This document shows, in pieces, positions 16,139 to 23,580 of a stretch of 27,379 bases of DNA. The DNA lies in NCBI GenBank assembly GCA_002394465.1, contig DGTU01000023.1, positions 1 to 27,379 on the forward strand, read 5' to 3'. The DNA is from Treponema sp. UBA4328 (GTDB lineage Bacteria; Spirochaetota; Spirochaetia; Treponematales; Treponemataceae). The position numbers were made by a program, and so were the translations under genes. The stretch's first letter is position 1. Each line of letters begins with the position of its first letter. The notes under the pieces were generated by a model. That model was not told the origin of the DNA, did no database searches, and saw only the letters and a list, made by a program, of their open reading frames with translations.

Positions 16139-17506
16139 TCAGACACCGACTTTTGCAAGAATGGCTTCAAGTTTGTTTTTACCGACAAGTTCAATCGGCC
16201 TGTTTTCGGCAAAACTTGATGCGGTACTTGTAAATCCGGAACTTGCAAGGGCGTAGGCCTTTGTACAGTTTTTCTGCTTTGCAAGGTCGAGGACCCGCCT
16301 GATTTCTGAATCTTCGATAGGTTCCGTTTCGCGGTAGAAGTTAAGCAGGAAAGTCTGCTTGCGGAGGTTCATCCAGTCATCGCTTTTTGCTTCAGTTGCA
16401 AGAATCTGGATTCCCCATTTTTTTGTTTCAAGACTCTGTGTCGTCATGCCGAGGCCCTTGAGTGCAGTTTTCTTGCATATTTCTGCAAATTCCTCCTGAG
16501 AGCAGGTAAGGAATTCCTTGAGGGCATCGTTCGACTGGAGATCCTTGTATTCTGAAAGTTTTGCTCCGACATCACGGAAGGAACGGTTGTTCTGGTAAAT
16601 AATCTGCCACTGTTCGATTGCCTTGTCGATTTTATGATTTTTTTCGTAGCAGGCAGCAAGGAAATAGCGTGCATACAGGGTTTCTGAACTTTTTTCGTCC
16701 TTTGAAGCTTTGATTGCCCTGTCGAATTCGTTCATGGCATTGTCTACGGCGTTTGCCATCATGTAGCAGGAACCGCGTTCAAGAAGACATTTCTGCTTGT
16801 ATTCCGGATCACGCATTCCTTTCTCAAATGCCTTGACGGCTCCTGAATAGTCTTTTGTTTCCTTGAGGATTTTTCCAAGATAATAATATGAAGAGAAGGT
16901 ATCCGGGCTCATCTGGATTGCAAGGTCAATTTCCCTTTTTGCTTCACCGAGCTGCTTTGCACGCAGGAGCAGGAGTCCCATTGCGGCATGTGCCTTTACG
17001 TGCCTGCGGTTGAATTTGATTGCTTTCTGGTAAAGGCCGAGGGCAACTTCCCCGTGATTTTTCTGTTCGTATATTTTTGCAGCATTGTAATAGTTGTCTG
17101 CATTTGAAGGTTCAAGTTTTGTCAGAAGGAGATATTCCTTGAGGGCATCGTCGGTCTGATTGAATTTTGAATAGAGTGCAGAAAGCTGTTTGCGGAATTC
17201 AGTTTCAGGAATTGCCTTGCCGAAGATTGCCTTCTGGTTTACAAGCTTGTATTCCATCAGGGCAAGTTCTGATTTGTTGTCTGCAAGGTAGGCCTTTCCA
17301 AGGTAGTAGTGTGCTTCGTAATCGTTGGGATCCTTTGCTATGATTGCCTTTGCAACTTTTTCAGCTGCGGCGTATTTCTGCTGCTTGATGAGTTTAGCTA
17401 TGGCGTCTTTCTTTTTAGGCTGCATCAGGGATTTTGCAATGAGAATTATCAGGAAAACGATAATTACCGCGATAAAACCAATGACTACAAAAGAAATGTT
17501 ATTCAT
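16139..17506 (-). CDS. Membrane-anchored TPR protein with C-terminal Mrr-like domain
   Basis: A 455-residue protein. One N-terminal TM helix (about 7-27) is followed by a basic patch (KKK), placing the rest in the cytoplasm. About 8-9 TPR repeats fill roughly 35-330 (for example YEAHYYLGKAYLADNKSELA; SSYYYLGKILKETKDYSGAV), giving a layout like LapB. The last 110 residues (about 345-455) look like the restriction-endonuclease-fold Mrr_cat domain: ..KNCTKAYALASSGFTSTASSFAENRPIELVGKNKLEAIL is cut here to its signature SGFTSTA (423-429), then IELVGKNKLEAIL. The D...ExK/QxK catalytic residues are not seen (the expected QxK strand reads LLNFYRET), so it is probably a non-cleaving scaffold domain. 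The promoter is just upstream; it heads the operon with the phosphoesterase and ParB-like genes. Confidence 0.8.
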   Translation of the reverse strand: MNNISFVVIGFIAVIIVFLIILIAKSLMQPKKKDAIAKLIKQQKYAAAEKVAKAIIAKDPNDYEAHYYLGKAYLADNKSELALMEYKLVNQKAIFGKAIPETEFRKQLSALYSKFNQTDDALKEYLLLTKLEPSNADNYYNAAKIYEQKNHGEVALGLYQKAIKFNRRHVKAHAAMGLLLLRAKQLGEAKREIDLAIQMSPDTFSSYYYLGKILKETKDYSGAVKAFEKGMRDPEYKQKCLLERGSCYMMANAVDNAMNEFDRAIKASKDEKSSETLYARYFLAACYEKNHKIDKAIEQWQIIYQNNRSFRDVGAKLSEYKDLQSNDALKEFLTCSQEEFAEICKKTALKGLGMTTQSLETKKWGIQILATEAKSDDWMNLRKQTFLLNFYRETEPIEDSEIRRVLDLAKQKNCTKAYALASSGFTSTASSFAENRPIELVGKNKLEAILAKVGV

Positions 17507-17534
17507 GACGTCCCCGGAAAACTATTTAATCTTA

Positions 17535-17563
17535 TTGTAAGAATAGGGTTTTTATGACAATAT
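17535..17563 (+). promoter_or_regulatory. Weak candidate promoter for the 17572 gene
   Basis: TTGTAA (17535-17540), a 17-base spacer and CAATAT (17558-17563) fit the spacing of a sigma-70 promoter, but the -10 is poor. It ends 8 bases before the ATG, which would give a leaderless message. Confidence 0.3.
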
Positions 17564-17568
17564 GTCAA
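17540..17568 (-). promoter_or_regulatory. Strong promoter for the TPR-Mrr/phosphoesterase/ParB-like operon
   Basis: On the minus strand a consensus TTGACA (17568-17563), a 17-base spacer and TATTCT (17545-17540) precede the gene. The start would be near 17533, with a leader of about 27 bases. The -35 lies inside a TGACA-ATA-TGTCA palindrome (17555-17567). Confidence 0.65.
17555..17567. promoter_or_regulatory. Palindrome TGACA-N3-TGTCA in divergent promoter region
   Basis: A 13-base inverted repeat with 5-bp arms is centred between two divergent genes. It covers most of the -35 box of the minus-strand promoter and ends 4 bases before the plus-strand ATG. It could be an operator for both, or arise by chance from the TTGACA box. 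Confidence 0.35.
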
Positions 17569-17571
17569 ATT

Positions 17572-18606
17572 ATGAAGAAACTGTTTTTTGTTCCTTTTTT
17601 GATTTTAATTCAGTTTTTCTGTTTTTCAGATACTTCCTCAAAAAAAAATCGTCCTGAGAAAAAAGATGAGCCTCAGATTGTATATAACGAAACTTTTGAG
17701 CAGGCAAAGGAACTGTTCGGCCTGAACAAGCCGGAAGAAGCCGTTGCGCTGTTTGAAAAAATAATTGATGAAAAAAACATTGATCCTGCAGTTTATATTT
17801 ATCTTGGCGTTGCCTATTATCAGACCGGAGATTATCCGAAATCCTATTCGGTATGTACGAAGGGACTTGCGCTCCCCGGAACTGACCACAAAATTCTTGC
17901 CTTTAATGCAGGAAACTCTGCCTATGCACTGGGGAATTATGCCCGGGCTGATGCCTGCTATGCAATTTCCCTCAAGGAAGATGAAAATTTTGCTTCTGCA
18001 TGCCTGAACAGGGCAAATGCACAGCTCAAGCAGGATCACCTGCAGGATGCGCGGACTAACTATGAAAAATTTCTTTCGCTTGATGCAGAAAATGAACAGG
18101 CTGAAAAAATCCGTTACCTTATAACGCTCCTTGATGCAGAAATTGAAAGGCGTGCAAATGAAAAGCCTGAAATGATAGATCCGGATGAATTTGTAGAAAA
18201 TTCAAAAATGGAAGTTCCTGCAGAACCTGAAAAAGTCATATATGAAAATCCCGGAGTTTTTGAGGAAGATGTTCCTGTCACAGATGAACTTGTTACTGAA
18301 GATGCCCGTGCTCCGGAGCTTCCTCCTGAAGAACTTGAACTTGAAGCAGATGCTGCCCAGGGAGAATATGTAAAGAGCGAAACCCTTCCTCCTGAAAAGG
18401 ATGAGGTAAGTCCTGAGAAAAAACAGGAAGAAATCGTCTCCGGTGAAAAGCTTCTTCCGCGCATGAATCAGACAGAAACTGAACTTCCGGGTGAGCCTGA
18501 GGTTAAGGAAACCGTAAGTGAAGGCACGATTCCTGATTTTATTGAGCCTTCTGATGAAAAGCCGCTTGAAGCAGTAGACGAAGAAGACAAAAAAGCTCCG
18601 CTTTAA
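17572..18606 (+). CDS. Exported TPR protein with acidic C-terminal tail
   Basis: 344 residues from the ATG at 17572. A hydrophobic signal (MKKLFFVPFLILIQFFCF) marks export; Cys17 might be lipidated, but Phe at -1 is atypical, so plain signal peptidase cleavage is also possible. About 40-185 holds roughly four TPR-like repeats (AVYIYLGVAYYQTGDYPKSY; FASACLNRANAQLKQDHLQD). From about 195 to the end the protein is Glu/Pro-rich, low complexity and probably disordered, echoing the linkers of the 510-residue lipoprotein in this window. An in-frame ATG at 17554 has an AGGG before it and is the alternative start (350 residues). The stop codon abuts the mutL stop with no base between. Function unknown; a periplasmic scaffold is inferred. 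Confidence 0.75.
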   Translation: MKKLFFVPFLILIQFFCFSDTSSKKNRPEKKDEPQIVYNETFEQAKELFGLNKPEEAVALFEKIIDEKNIDPAVYIYLGVAYYQTGDYPKSYSVCTKGLALPGTDHKILAFNAGNSAYALGNYARADACYAISLKEDENFASACLNRANAQLKQDHLQDARTNYEKFLSLDAENEQAEKIRYLITLLDAEIERRANEKPEMIDPDEFVENSKMEVPAEPEKVIYENPGVFEEDVPVTDELVTEDARAPELPPEELELEADAAQGEYVKSETLPPEKDEVSPEKKQEEIVSGEKLLPRMNQTETELPGEPEVKETVSEGTIPDFIEPSDEKPLEAVDEEDKKAPL

Positions 18607-20430
18607 TTATCTTGTACGCCTTACCATTTCAAACAGTTTTGCCTTTGATATGGTGGTCCATACCGGCCTTCCGTGCGGGCAGTGCGGATCCGGAAGCTTT
18701 AAGGCTTTCTGTGCAATTTTTTCTGCTTCATCCCGGTCAAGCTCGTATCCGTCTTTTACGGCGGCCTTGCATGCGGTCATTGCAGCTATTTTATACAGAA
18801 TATCCTGACTTTCAGTCCTTTTGTCAAAAAGACAGTCTTCCAGTTCCTGCTGCGTTCCGGTCCATCTTAATGGGACTGTAGTTACGTTCCAGATTCCTTT
18901 TCCTGCCTTTTCAAACGTAAATCCTGCATGTAAAAGTGAACTGCAGGCTGAAGATATGTAAGCATCATCTTCATCACTGTCTGTATGGATTTCATACGGA
19001 ATGAGAAGGTTCTGTTTTTCTCCGCCGTCTTTAATCAGACCGTCAAAAATAATCCTTTCGTGGGCTGCATGCTGGTCAATGAAATACAGCGTATCGCTCA
19101 CCTGAATGAGGATAAATGTGCCGAGTGCAGTTCCGATGAAAGTAAAACTGCTTTCCGTTTCTTCTGCGGGAAAATCTTCCTGAGATGGATAAACCGCTTC
19201 TGAATAAAGTGCCTGGGAAGCAAGGTCTGACGGAATGCTGTCCATGACTGGAAATGATGAAAAACTGCTTTTAAATGAAGAAGTATCATAGTTTTTCATC
19301 CTCTGTACCGGAGAAACTGCAGATGTGTTAAACGAAGGTACAGACGGTGTGCTGAAATCAAATTCCCTTTCCGGACGGTAAGATTCGTTTCCTGATGAAA
19401 TACTCTGTGAATATGACCTTATTCCGGAAGCCCTGAAGTAAGAATGGGTCATGGAACTTACGCCGTGATGAAGTGCAGAAGAATCCTTGAACCTTACTTC
19501 TTTTTTTGCAGGGTGGATGTTAAAGTCTACCAGCGCCGGATTCATCTGTACAAAAAGCGCGGCAACCGGATGAGTTCCGTTCGGGAAAAATCCCTGACAG
19601 CCGTATTCGACTGCCTGTACAAGTGAATATTCAGTGACACGCCTGCCGTTTACATAGATGAATATCTGCTTGCGGTCATTTCTGTATACGGACGGTTCGC
19701 CGATTACCAGTTTGAATGACCAGTCTTTTGCTGACGACGGGTCTTCTCCTGAGATTATGCTGAAAAGTTCCGGCGGCTGTTTGAGTTCAAGTGCGCTGAT
19801 GAACCTTTCCTTAAGGCTTTCTGTTTTCGGCAGGTCAAGGCGCAGCGAACCGTCTGTCGTCAGCCTGAAGGCGATGTCGGGGCGGGGAAGCGCCTTTTCC
19901 GTAAATACTTCACGGCACATGAGGGTTTCTGAAGACGGACGCTTGAGAAAGAGCCTTCTTGCAGGAAAGTTTTCGAATAAGCCTTCGCTCGTGACGATTG
20001 TTCCCTTTCCGTTCTGTACGGGAGCGATGCTGTCAATTATATGATCTTCAGTTATTGAGCACCTTAGCCTGCTGGTTCCGCTTGAAATAGTCAGCCGGGA
20101 AACTGCAGCTATTGAAGACAGGGCTTCTCCCCTGAATCCGAGGGTAGTGAGCTTAAGCAGGTCATCTGCTTCTGAAATTTTACTTGTTGCGTGCGGATGT
20201 GCACATTCCCTTAAGTCTTCGGGAGTCATTCCGCTTCCGTCGTCACAGATCCTTATGCAGCCGATACCGCCGTCATTGATTTCTACGCTTATTGTTCCGG
20301 CGCCGCTGTCAACGGAATTGTCCATGAGTTCGCGTACGATGGCGCAGGGTCTGTCGATGACTTCTCCGGCAGCGATTTTTCTTGCTACATCGGCTGAAAG
20401 ACGCCTTACGCGCCTGCGTTCATCAGTCAT
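18607..20430 (-). CDS. mutL: DNA mismatch repair protein MutL
   Basis: A 607-residue mismatch-repair ATPase that links mismatch recognition to strand incision. GHKL motifs in the N-terminal half: VRELMDNSVD (32-41, Glu34 catalytic, Asn38 for Mg), DDGSGM (63-68), GFRGEAL (98-104). A Ser/Phe-rich linker spans about 325-430. The C-terminal domain has the endonuclease set: DQHAAHE (452-458), ACKAAVK (from 553) and CPHGRP (584-589), as in MutL of species lacking MutH. The final acidic residue of DQHA-x2-E-x4-E is Asp463 rather than Glu. The ATG at 20430 overlaps xseB by 8 bases, so it is co-translated in the xseA-xseB-mutL operon. mutS is not in the window. Confidence 0.97.
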   Translation of the reverse strand: MTDERRRVRRLSADVARKIAAGEVIDRPCAIVRELMDNSVDSGAGTISVEINDGGIGCIRICDDGSGMTPEDLRECAHPHATSKISEADDLLKLTTLGFRGEALSSIAAVSRLTISSGTSRLRCSITEDHIIDSIAPVQNGKGTIVTSEGLFENFPARRLFLKRPSSETLMCREVFTEKALPRPDIAFRLTTDGSLRLDLPKTESLKERFISALELKQPPELFSIISGEDPSSAKDWSFKLVIGEPSVYRNDRKQIFIYVNGRRVTEYSLVQAVEYGCQGFFPNGTHPVAALFVQMNPALVDFNIHPAKKEVRFKDSSALHHGVSSMTHSYFRASGIRSYSQSISSGNESYRPEREFDFSTPSVPSFNTSAVSPVQRMKNYDTSSFKSSFSSFPVMDSIPSDLASQALYSEAVYPSQEDFPAEETESSFTFIGTALGTFILIQVSDTLYFIDQHAAHERIIFDGLIKDGGEKQNLLIPYEIHTDSDEDDAYISSACSSLLHAGFTFEKAGKGIWNVTTVPLRWTGTQQELEDCLFDKRTESQDILYKIAAMTACKAAVKDGYELDRDEAEKIAQKALKLPDPHCPHGRPVWTTISKAKLFEMVRRTR

Positions 20431-20725
20431 TCTGTCTCAGGCCTTCTGAAGGTGCGCCGGCTGAACCTGTAACTGCATCTGCCTTTGAAAAAAGATCCAG
20501 TTCCGGGGCGGTTTCCTGGATTCCTTTTGCCGGGTCCGCCTTTACCGGCTGATTGATGAGAATCTGAATCTTTCCTTCCATTTTGTCTATTTCTTTTTCA
20601 AGAGTTTTGGCCAGTGAAATGCCTTCTTCAAAGTCTTTAAGGGCATCTTCGAGAGAGATGTCAGAGCACCTTATGTCGCTGGAAAGCGCTTCAAGCCTGT
20701 TAAGTTTTTCTTCAAATCCGTTCAT
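20423..20725 (-). CDS. xseB: Exodeoxyribonuclease VII small subunit
   Basis: A 100-residue protein. XseB binds the long coiled coil of XseA in the multimeric exonuclease VII, which degrades single-stranded DNA. Residues 3-60 show the family helical hairpin: FEEKLNRLEALSSDI, then SLEDALKDFEEGISLAK and a third helix. Residues of about 60-100 are a variable Ala/Pro-rich tail, making it longer than the typical 60-80. GGAG lies 6 bases before the ATG at 20725; it starts 17 bases after the xseA stop and its end overlaps mutL. Confidence 0.92.
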   Translation of the reverse strand: MNGFEEKLNRLEALSSDIRCSDISLEDALKDFEEGISLAKTLEKEIDKMEGKIQILINQPVKADPAKGIQETAPELDLFSKADAVTGSAGAPSEGLRQND

Positions 20726-20742
20726 TTTTTACTCCAGTGTCT

Positions 20743-21948
20743 TTAATTTACTACCGCGCTGAATGATCCTTCTGCCGGGAATATGTCTATTTTGTCGCCT
20801 GATTTTACGTCAGACTGTTTTGTAATTATCTGTTTTGTTCCGCTGAACCTTACCATTGAATATCCCCTGGAAAGAATTTTCTGCGGATTTGCCTCTTCAA
20901 GAATTCGGGTATGCTTTTCAAGCTGGGCTTTCATGTCCCTGATTTTCTGCTGCATGATAAGGATTAAATTTTCCTTTGCAACATCGACCCTTGTCTGCAT
21001 CGTTGCATGAATGCTCTTGACGCGGGCTTCCATGTTTGCCGTATCAAACTGTCTGAGCAGGAGGCGGTATTTCTGGATTTTTTCGGTTATGGCATTCATA
21101 AAGTCGCCCTTGTAACCGTTGATTTCGTTCAGGAGATCGATTTTCGGCGGAACTGCAAGCTCTGCTGCGGCTGAAGGTGTCGGTGCCCTGAAATCTGCTG
21201 CAAAATCACTGAGGGCCCAGTCAATTTCATGGCCGACTGCACTTATTACCGGAATATGGCTTTCTGCAATGGCGCGGCATACAATTTCTTCGCTGAACGG
21301 CAGAAGGTCTTCAAGGGAACCCCCTCCGCGGCCTACAATCAGTACGTCGCACAGGTTAAAGTCGTTTGCGGCCTTTATCTGTGAGGCAATTGAATATTCG
21401 CTTCCTGCACCCTGCACAAGCGAAGGAAAAATTATTACGTTTACGTTAGGATTCCTGCGTTTGGTTATCTGGAGGATATCGCGCAGGGCTGCTCCGGTCG
21501 GACTTGTAACGACTCCGACTGTCTTTGAAAGAAAAGGAATTTTCTTTTTTCTGGATTCGTCGAAAATGCCTTCTGCAGCGAGTTTTTTCTTGCGTTCTTC
21601 AATAAGTGCAAGTATTCTGCCTTCTCCGGCCGGTTCCATTCTGCTGATGTTTATCTGATATTTTCCCTGAGGCGGATAGACTGATACCGAGCCGAAAACC
21701 TTTACCTTGTCACCTTCTTTTGGCCTGAACGTAAGGGTTGCTGCCCTTGACCTGAACATTACGGCACTTATCTGTGCATTGCTGTCCTTAAGGGTAAAAT
21801 AAATGTGTCCGGATGAATTCGGCCTGAAGTTTGAAATTTCACCTTCAAGGTTAATGTCTGACAGTCCGTTTTCGAGAAGTTCCTTTATGATGCTGGTAAG
21901 GTTTGTAACTGTGAAAACAGTATCAGAAGAAAATAAATTGCCACCCAT
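20743..21948 (-). CDS. xseA: Exodeoxyribonuclease VII large subunit
   Basis: The 401-residue catalytic subunit of exonuclease VII, acting on single-stranded DNA in both directions. N-terminal OB-fold (about 1-105): FTVTNLTSIIKELLE, then GEISNF..SGHIYFTLKD. Catalytic core (about 120-290): VGVVTSPTGAALRDIL, LIVGRGGGSLEDLLPF and ISAVGHEIDWALSDFAADFRAPTPSAAAEL. The C-terminal coiled coil is shorter than in E. coli (about 450 residues total). The ATG at 21948 is the only suitable start and has no Shine-Dalgarno sequence; a promoter lies directly against it, suggesting a leaderless message. It is the first gene of an operon with xseB and mutL. Confidence 0.97.
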   Translation of the reverse strand: MGGNLFSSDTVFTVTNLTSIIKELLENGLSDINLEGEISNFRPNSSGHIYFTLKDSNAQISAVMFRSRAATLTFRPKEGDKVKVFGSVSVYPPQGKYQINISRMEPAGEGRILALIEERKKKLAAEGIFDESRKKKIPFLSKTVGVVTSPTGAALRDILQITKRRNPNVNVIIFPSLVQGAGSEYSIASQIKAANDFNLCDVLIVGRGGGSLEDLLPFSEEIVCRAIAESHIPVISAVGHEIDWALSDFAADFRAPTPSAAAELAVPPKIDLLNEINGYKGDFMNAITEKIQKYRLLLRQFDTANMEARVKSIHATMQTRVDVAKENLILIMQQKIRDMKAQLEKHTRILEEANPQKILSRGYSMVRFSGTKQIITKQSDVKSGDKIDIFPAEGSFSAVVN

Positions 21949-21955
21949 AAGTTTA

Positions 21956-21984
21956 ATTTTATATGTTCATTTTATCTTGTTCAA
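21956..21984 (-). promoter_or_regulatory. Promoter of xseA-xseB-mutL (leaderless arrangement)
   Basis: On the minus strand TTGAAC (21984-21979), a 17-base spacer and TAAAAT (21961-21956) end 7 bases before the xseA ATG, so the predicted start site coincides with the start codon. The -35 overlaps the -35 of the divergent promoter. Confidence 0.55.
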
Positions 21985-22005
21985 TTATGATAAGACGATT
22001 ATTAT
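21977..22005 (+). promoter_or_regulatory. Promoter of the spiro-SPASM locus
   Basis: TTGTTC (21977-21982), a 17-base spacer and TATTAT (22000-22005) precede the spiro-SPASM gene. The start would be near 22012, giving a 12-base leader that holds GGTGGG (22014-22019) four bases before the ATG. It shares the TTGTTCAA core (21977-21984) with the xseA promoter. Confidence 0.55.
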
Positions 22006-22023
22006 ACGTATTTGGTGGGAAAA

Positions 22024-23580
22024 ATGAAATTTATTACGGTCCTTTTTGCAGGCTTTGATTCTCAGAACTGCTTTGAAAAATCCTTCGGTAACAGATCTGC
22101 CTTTGACCTTTCTCTGTCATGGGCTCAAAAAATCAGCGGAACGTCAGCTGTTTATGTACTTGCAGATTCGCGCAGGGCTGACCCTGTAAACGCTTCCGTA
22201 AAAGGCTCTGGAGTAAAGGTCGTTTCACGGGACGGATGGACTGTAACCGGTCTTCTTGAATCCCTGCATGAACTTATGTCTTCATCAGATTCTGAAAATG
22301 CAGTTTTTGCCTGGGCCGACTGTCCTTTTCTTAATGCGGAACTCACCGGAAAACTTATTGAACTTCATCAGGAATGCAGGGCTGAATACACTTTTGCAGA
22401 GGGCTATCCTCACGGACTTGCACCTGAAATCATTCACCGGGACAGCTGTGCAATGCTTGCTGAACTTTCCAGGGGTATTAAAAAAGATGCCGGAGACAGG
22501 GCTCCGTGTCCGTCTTCAATTTTTTCTGTAATGAGTGCAGACATTAATTCCTTTGAGATTGAAACGCTCGTATGTCCGTCGGATTTCAGGCTGTACAGGT
22601 TTGATTTCAGCGTTTCTTCTGTAATAAACAGGGCTGCATGTGAAAATCTTTATGCTGCCGCTTCAGGTGAAACTGATCCAGTCAGACTGTGTGAACTGGC
22701 TTCAAAAAACTGCAGTGTCCTTAAAACGGTACCGGCTTTCTTTAACGTACAGATTGCACCTTCATATAATCATGACATTTTCTATATTCCGTATAAAAAA
22801 CTGTGCAGCAGGGACGGAAAATTCTTTGAGTGCATGAGCCTTGAAAAATACCGCATTCTTCTCGAAAAAATTGTTTCAGTAAATCCCCGCGCGGTCATAA
22901 GCCTTTCATGCTGGGGAGAACCGCTCCTTAATGAAGAATTTACAGAAATCGTTCTTGAAACCCTTAAACATGAAGGATTATCCCTCTTTATTGAAACAGA
23001 CGGACTTCTCGTTACGGATGACATTGCCGGAAAAATAAGCGGTGCCGCAGACGGAAGGGTTGACTGGTGCATTTTTATTGATGCCTGTGACAGGGATATG
23101 TACGTTAAGATTCATGACTGCCCGGCAGAAAATTTTGACAGGGCGGTTAATTCCGTTTCAGTTCTTGAGCAGTATTTTCCTCATCATGTATATCCGCAGA
23201 TGACCAGGATGAAAATCAATGAATGCCAGCTTGAAGGCTTTTATAAATTCTGGAAGAACAGGGAAAGTCCTTCAAAAGGTGAAGTAATAATTCAGAAATA
23301 CGATTCTTTTTCCGGTTTCTTAAGTGACGAAAAAAGTGCGGATTTATCGCCTCTTGAGCGCAATCCGTGCTGGCACTTAAGGCGGGACATGAACATTCTT
23401 GCAGACGGATCTGTTCCTTTGTGCAGGCATGCATGCTTTAAGGACTGCAGGGGAAATGTTTTTGAACAGGATATCGCAGATGTTTTCCATAAGTTTGATG
23501 AAAAACTCTGTGAGCATATAAAATGCAGTTACGAAGGTATTTGCGGGGAGTGTGATGAATACTATACCTTCAATTTTTAA
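22024..23580 (+). CDS. Spiro-SPASM protein: nucleotidyltransferase-like, degenerate radical-SAM, SPASM
   Basis: A 518-residue protein matching the spirochaete-restricted spiro-SPASM type. Residues 1-240 look like a nucleotidyltransferase (GT-A-like) fold: FITVLFAGFD, a SLHELM helix, and AWADCPFLNAELTGKLIELH (96-115). Residues of about 245-430 follow a radical-SAM barrel pattern (ISLSCWGEPLLNEEF near 292-306, like the GGEP motif), but the expected CxxxCxxC cluster motif near 250-265 is absent. Residues 449-510 form a Cys-rich SPASM-like domain: CW (449), C467, C471, C475, C496, C501, C507, C510. The ATG at 22024 with GGTGGG is preferred over the GTG/ATG codons 12 bases upstream. It likely keeps a structural or metal-binding role without radical chemistry. 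It heads a locus of sugar-modifying genes. Confidence 0.82.
   Translation: MKFITVLFAGFDSQNCFEKSFGNRSAFDLSLSWAQKISGTSAVYVLADSRRADPVNASVKGSGVKVVSRDGWTVTGLLESLHELMSSSDSENAVFAWADCPFLNAELTGKLIELHQECRAEYTFAEGYPHGLAPEIIHRDSCAMLAELSRGIKKDAGDRAPCPSSIFSVMSADINSFEIETLVCPSDFRLYRFDFSVSSVINRAACENLYAAASGETDPVRLCELASKNCSVLKTVPAFFNVQIAPSYNHDIFYIPYKKLCSRDGKFFECMSLEKYRILLEKIVSVNPRAVISLSCWGEPLLNEEFTEIVLETLKHEGLSLFIETDGLLVTDDIAGKISGAADGRVDWCIFIDACDRDMYVKIHDCPAENFDRAVNSVSVLEQYFPHHVYPQMTRMKINECQLEGFYKFWKNRESPSKGEVIIQKYDSFSGFLSDEKSADLSPLERNPCWHLRRDMNILADGSVPLCRHACFKDCRGNVFEQDIADVFHKFDEKLCEHIKCSYEGICGECDEYYTFNF

Noticed and set aside
16139..17506. TPR-Mrr protein as an active restriction enzyme
   Set aside because: The nuclease residues are not visible, no methyltransferase or specificity gene is near, and the protein is membrane-anchored with TPRs.
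21119..21658. A 179-codon open frame on the plus strand inside xseA
   Set aside because: It is antisense to the conserved catalytic core of xseA, has a Ser/Ala-rich composition typical of reverse-frame translation, and no ribosome site.
22024..23580. Spiro-SPASM protein as an active radical-SAM enzyme
   Set aside because: No CxxxCxxC motif is present at the start of the barrel region.
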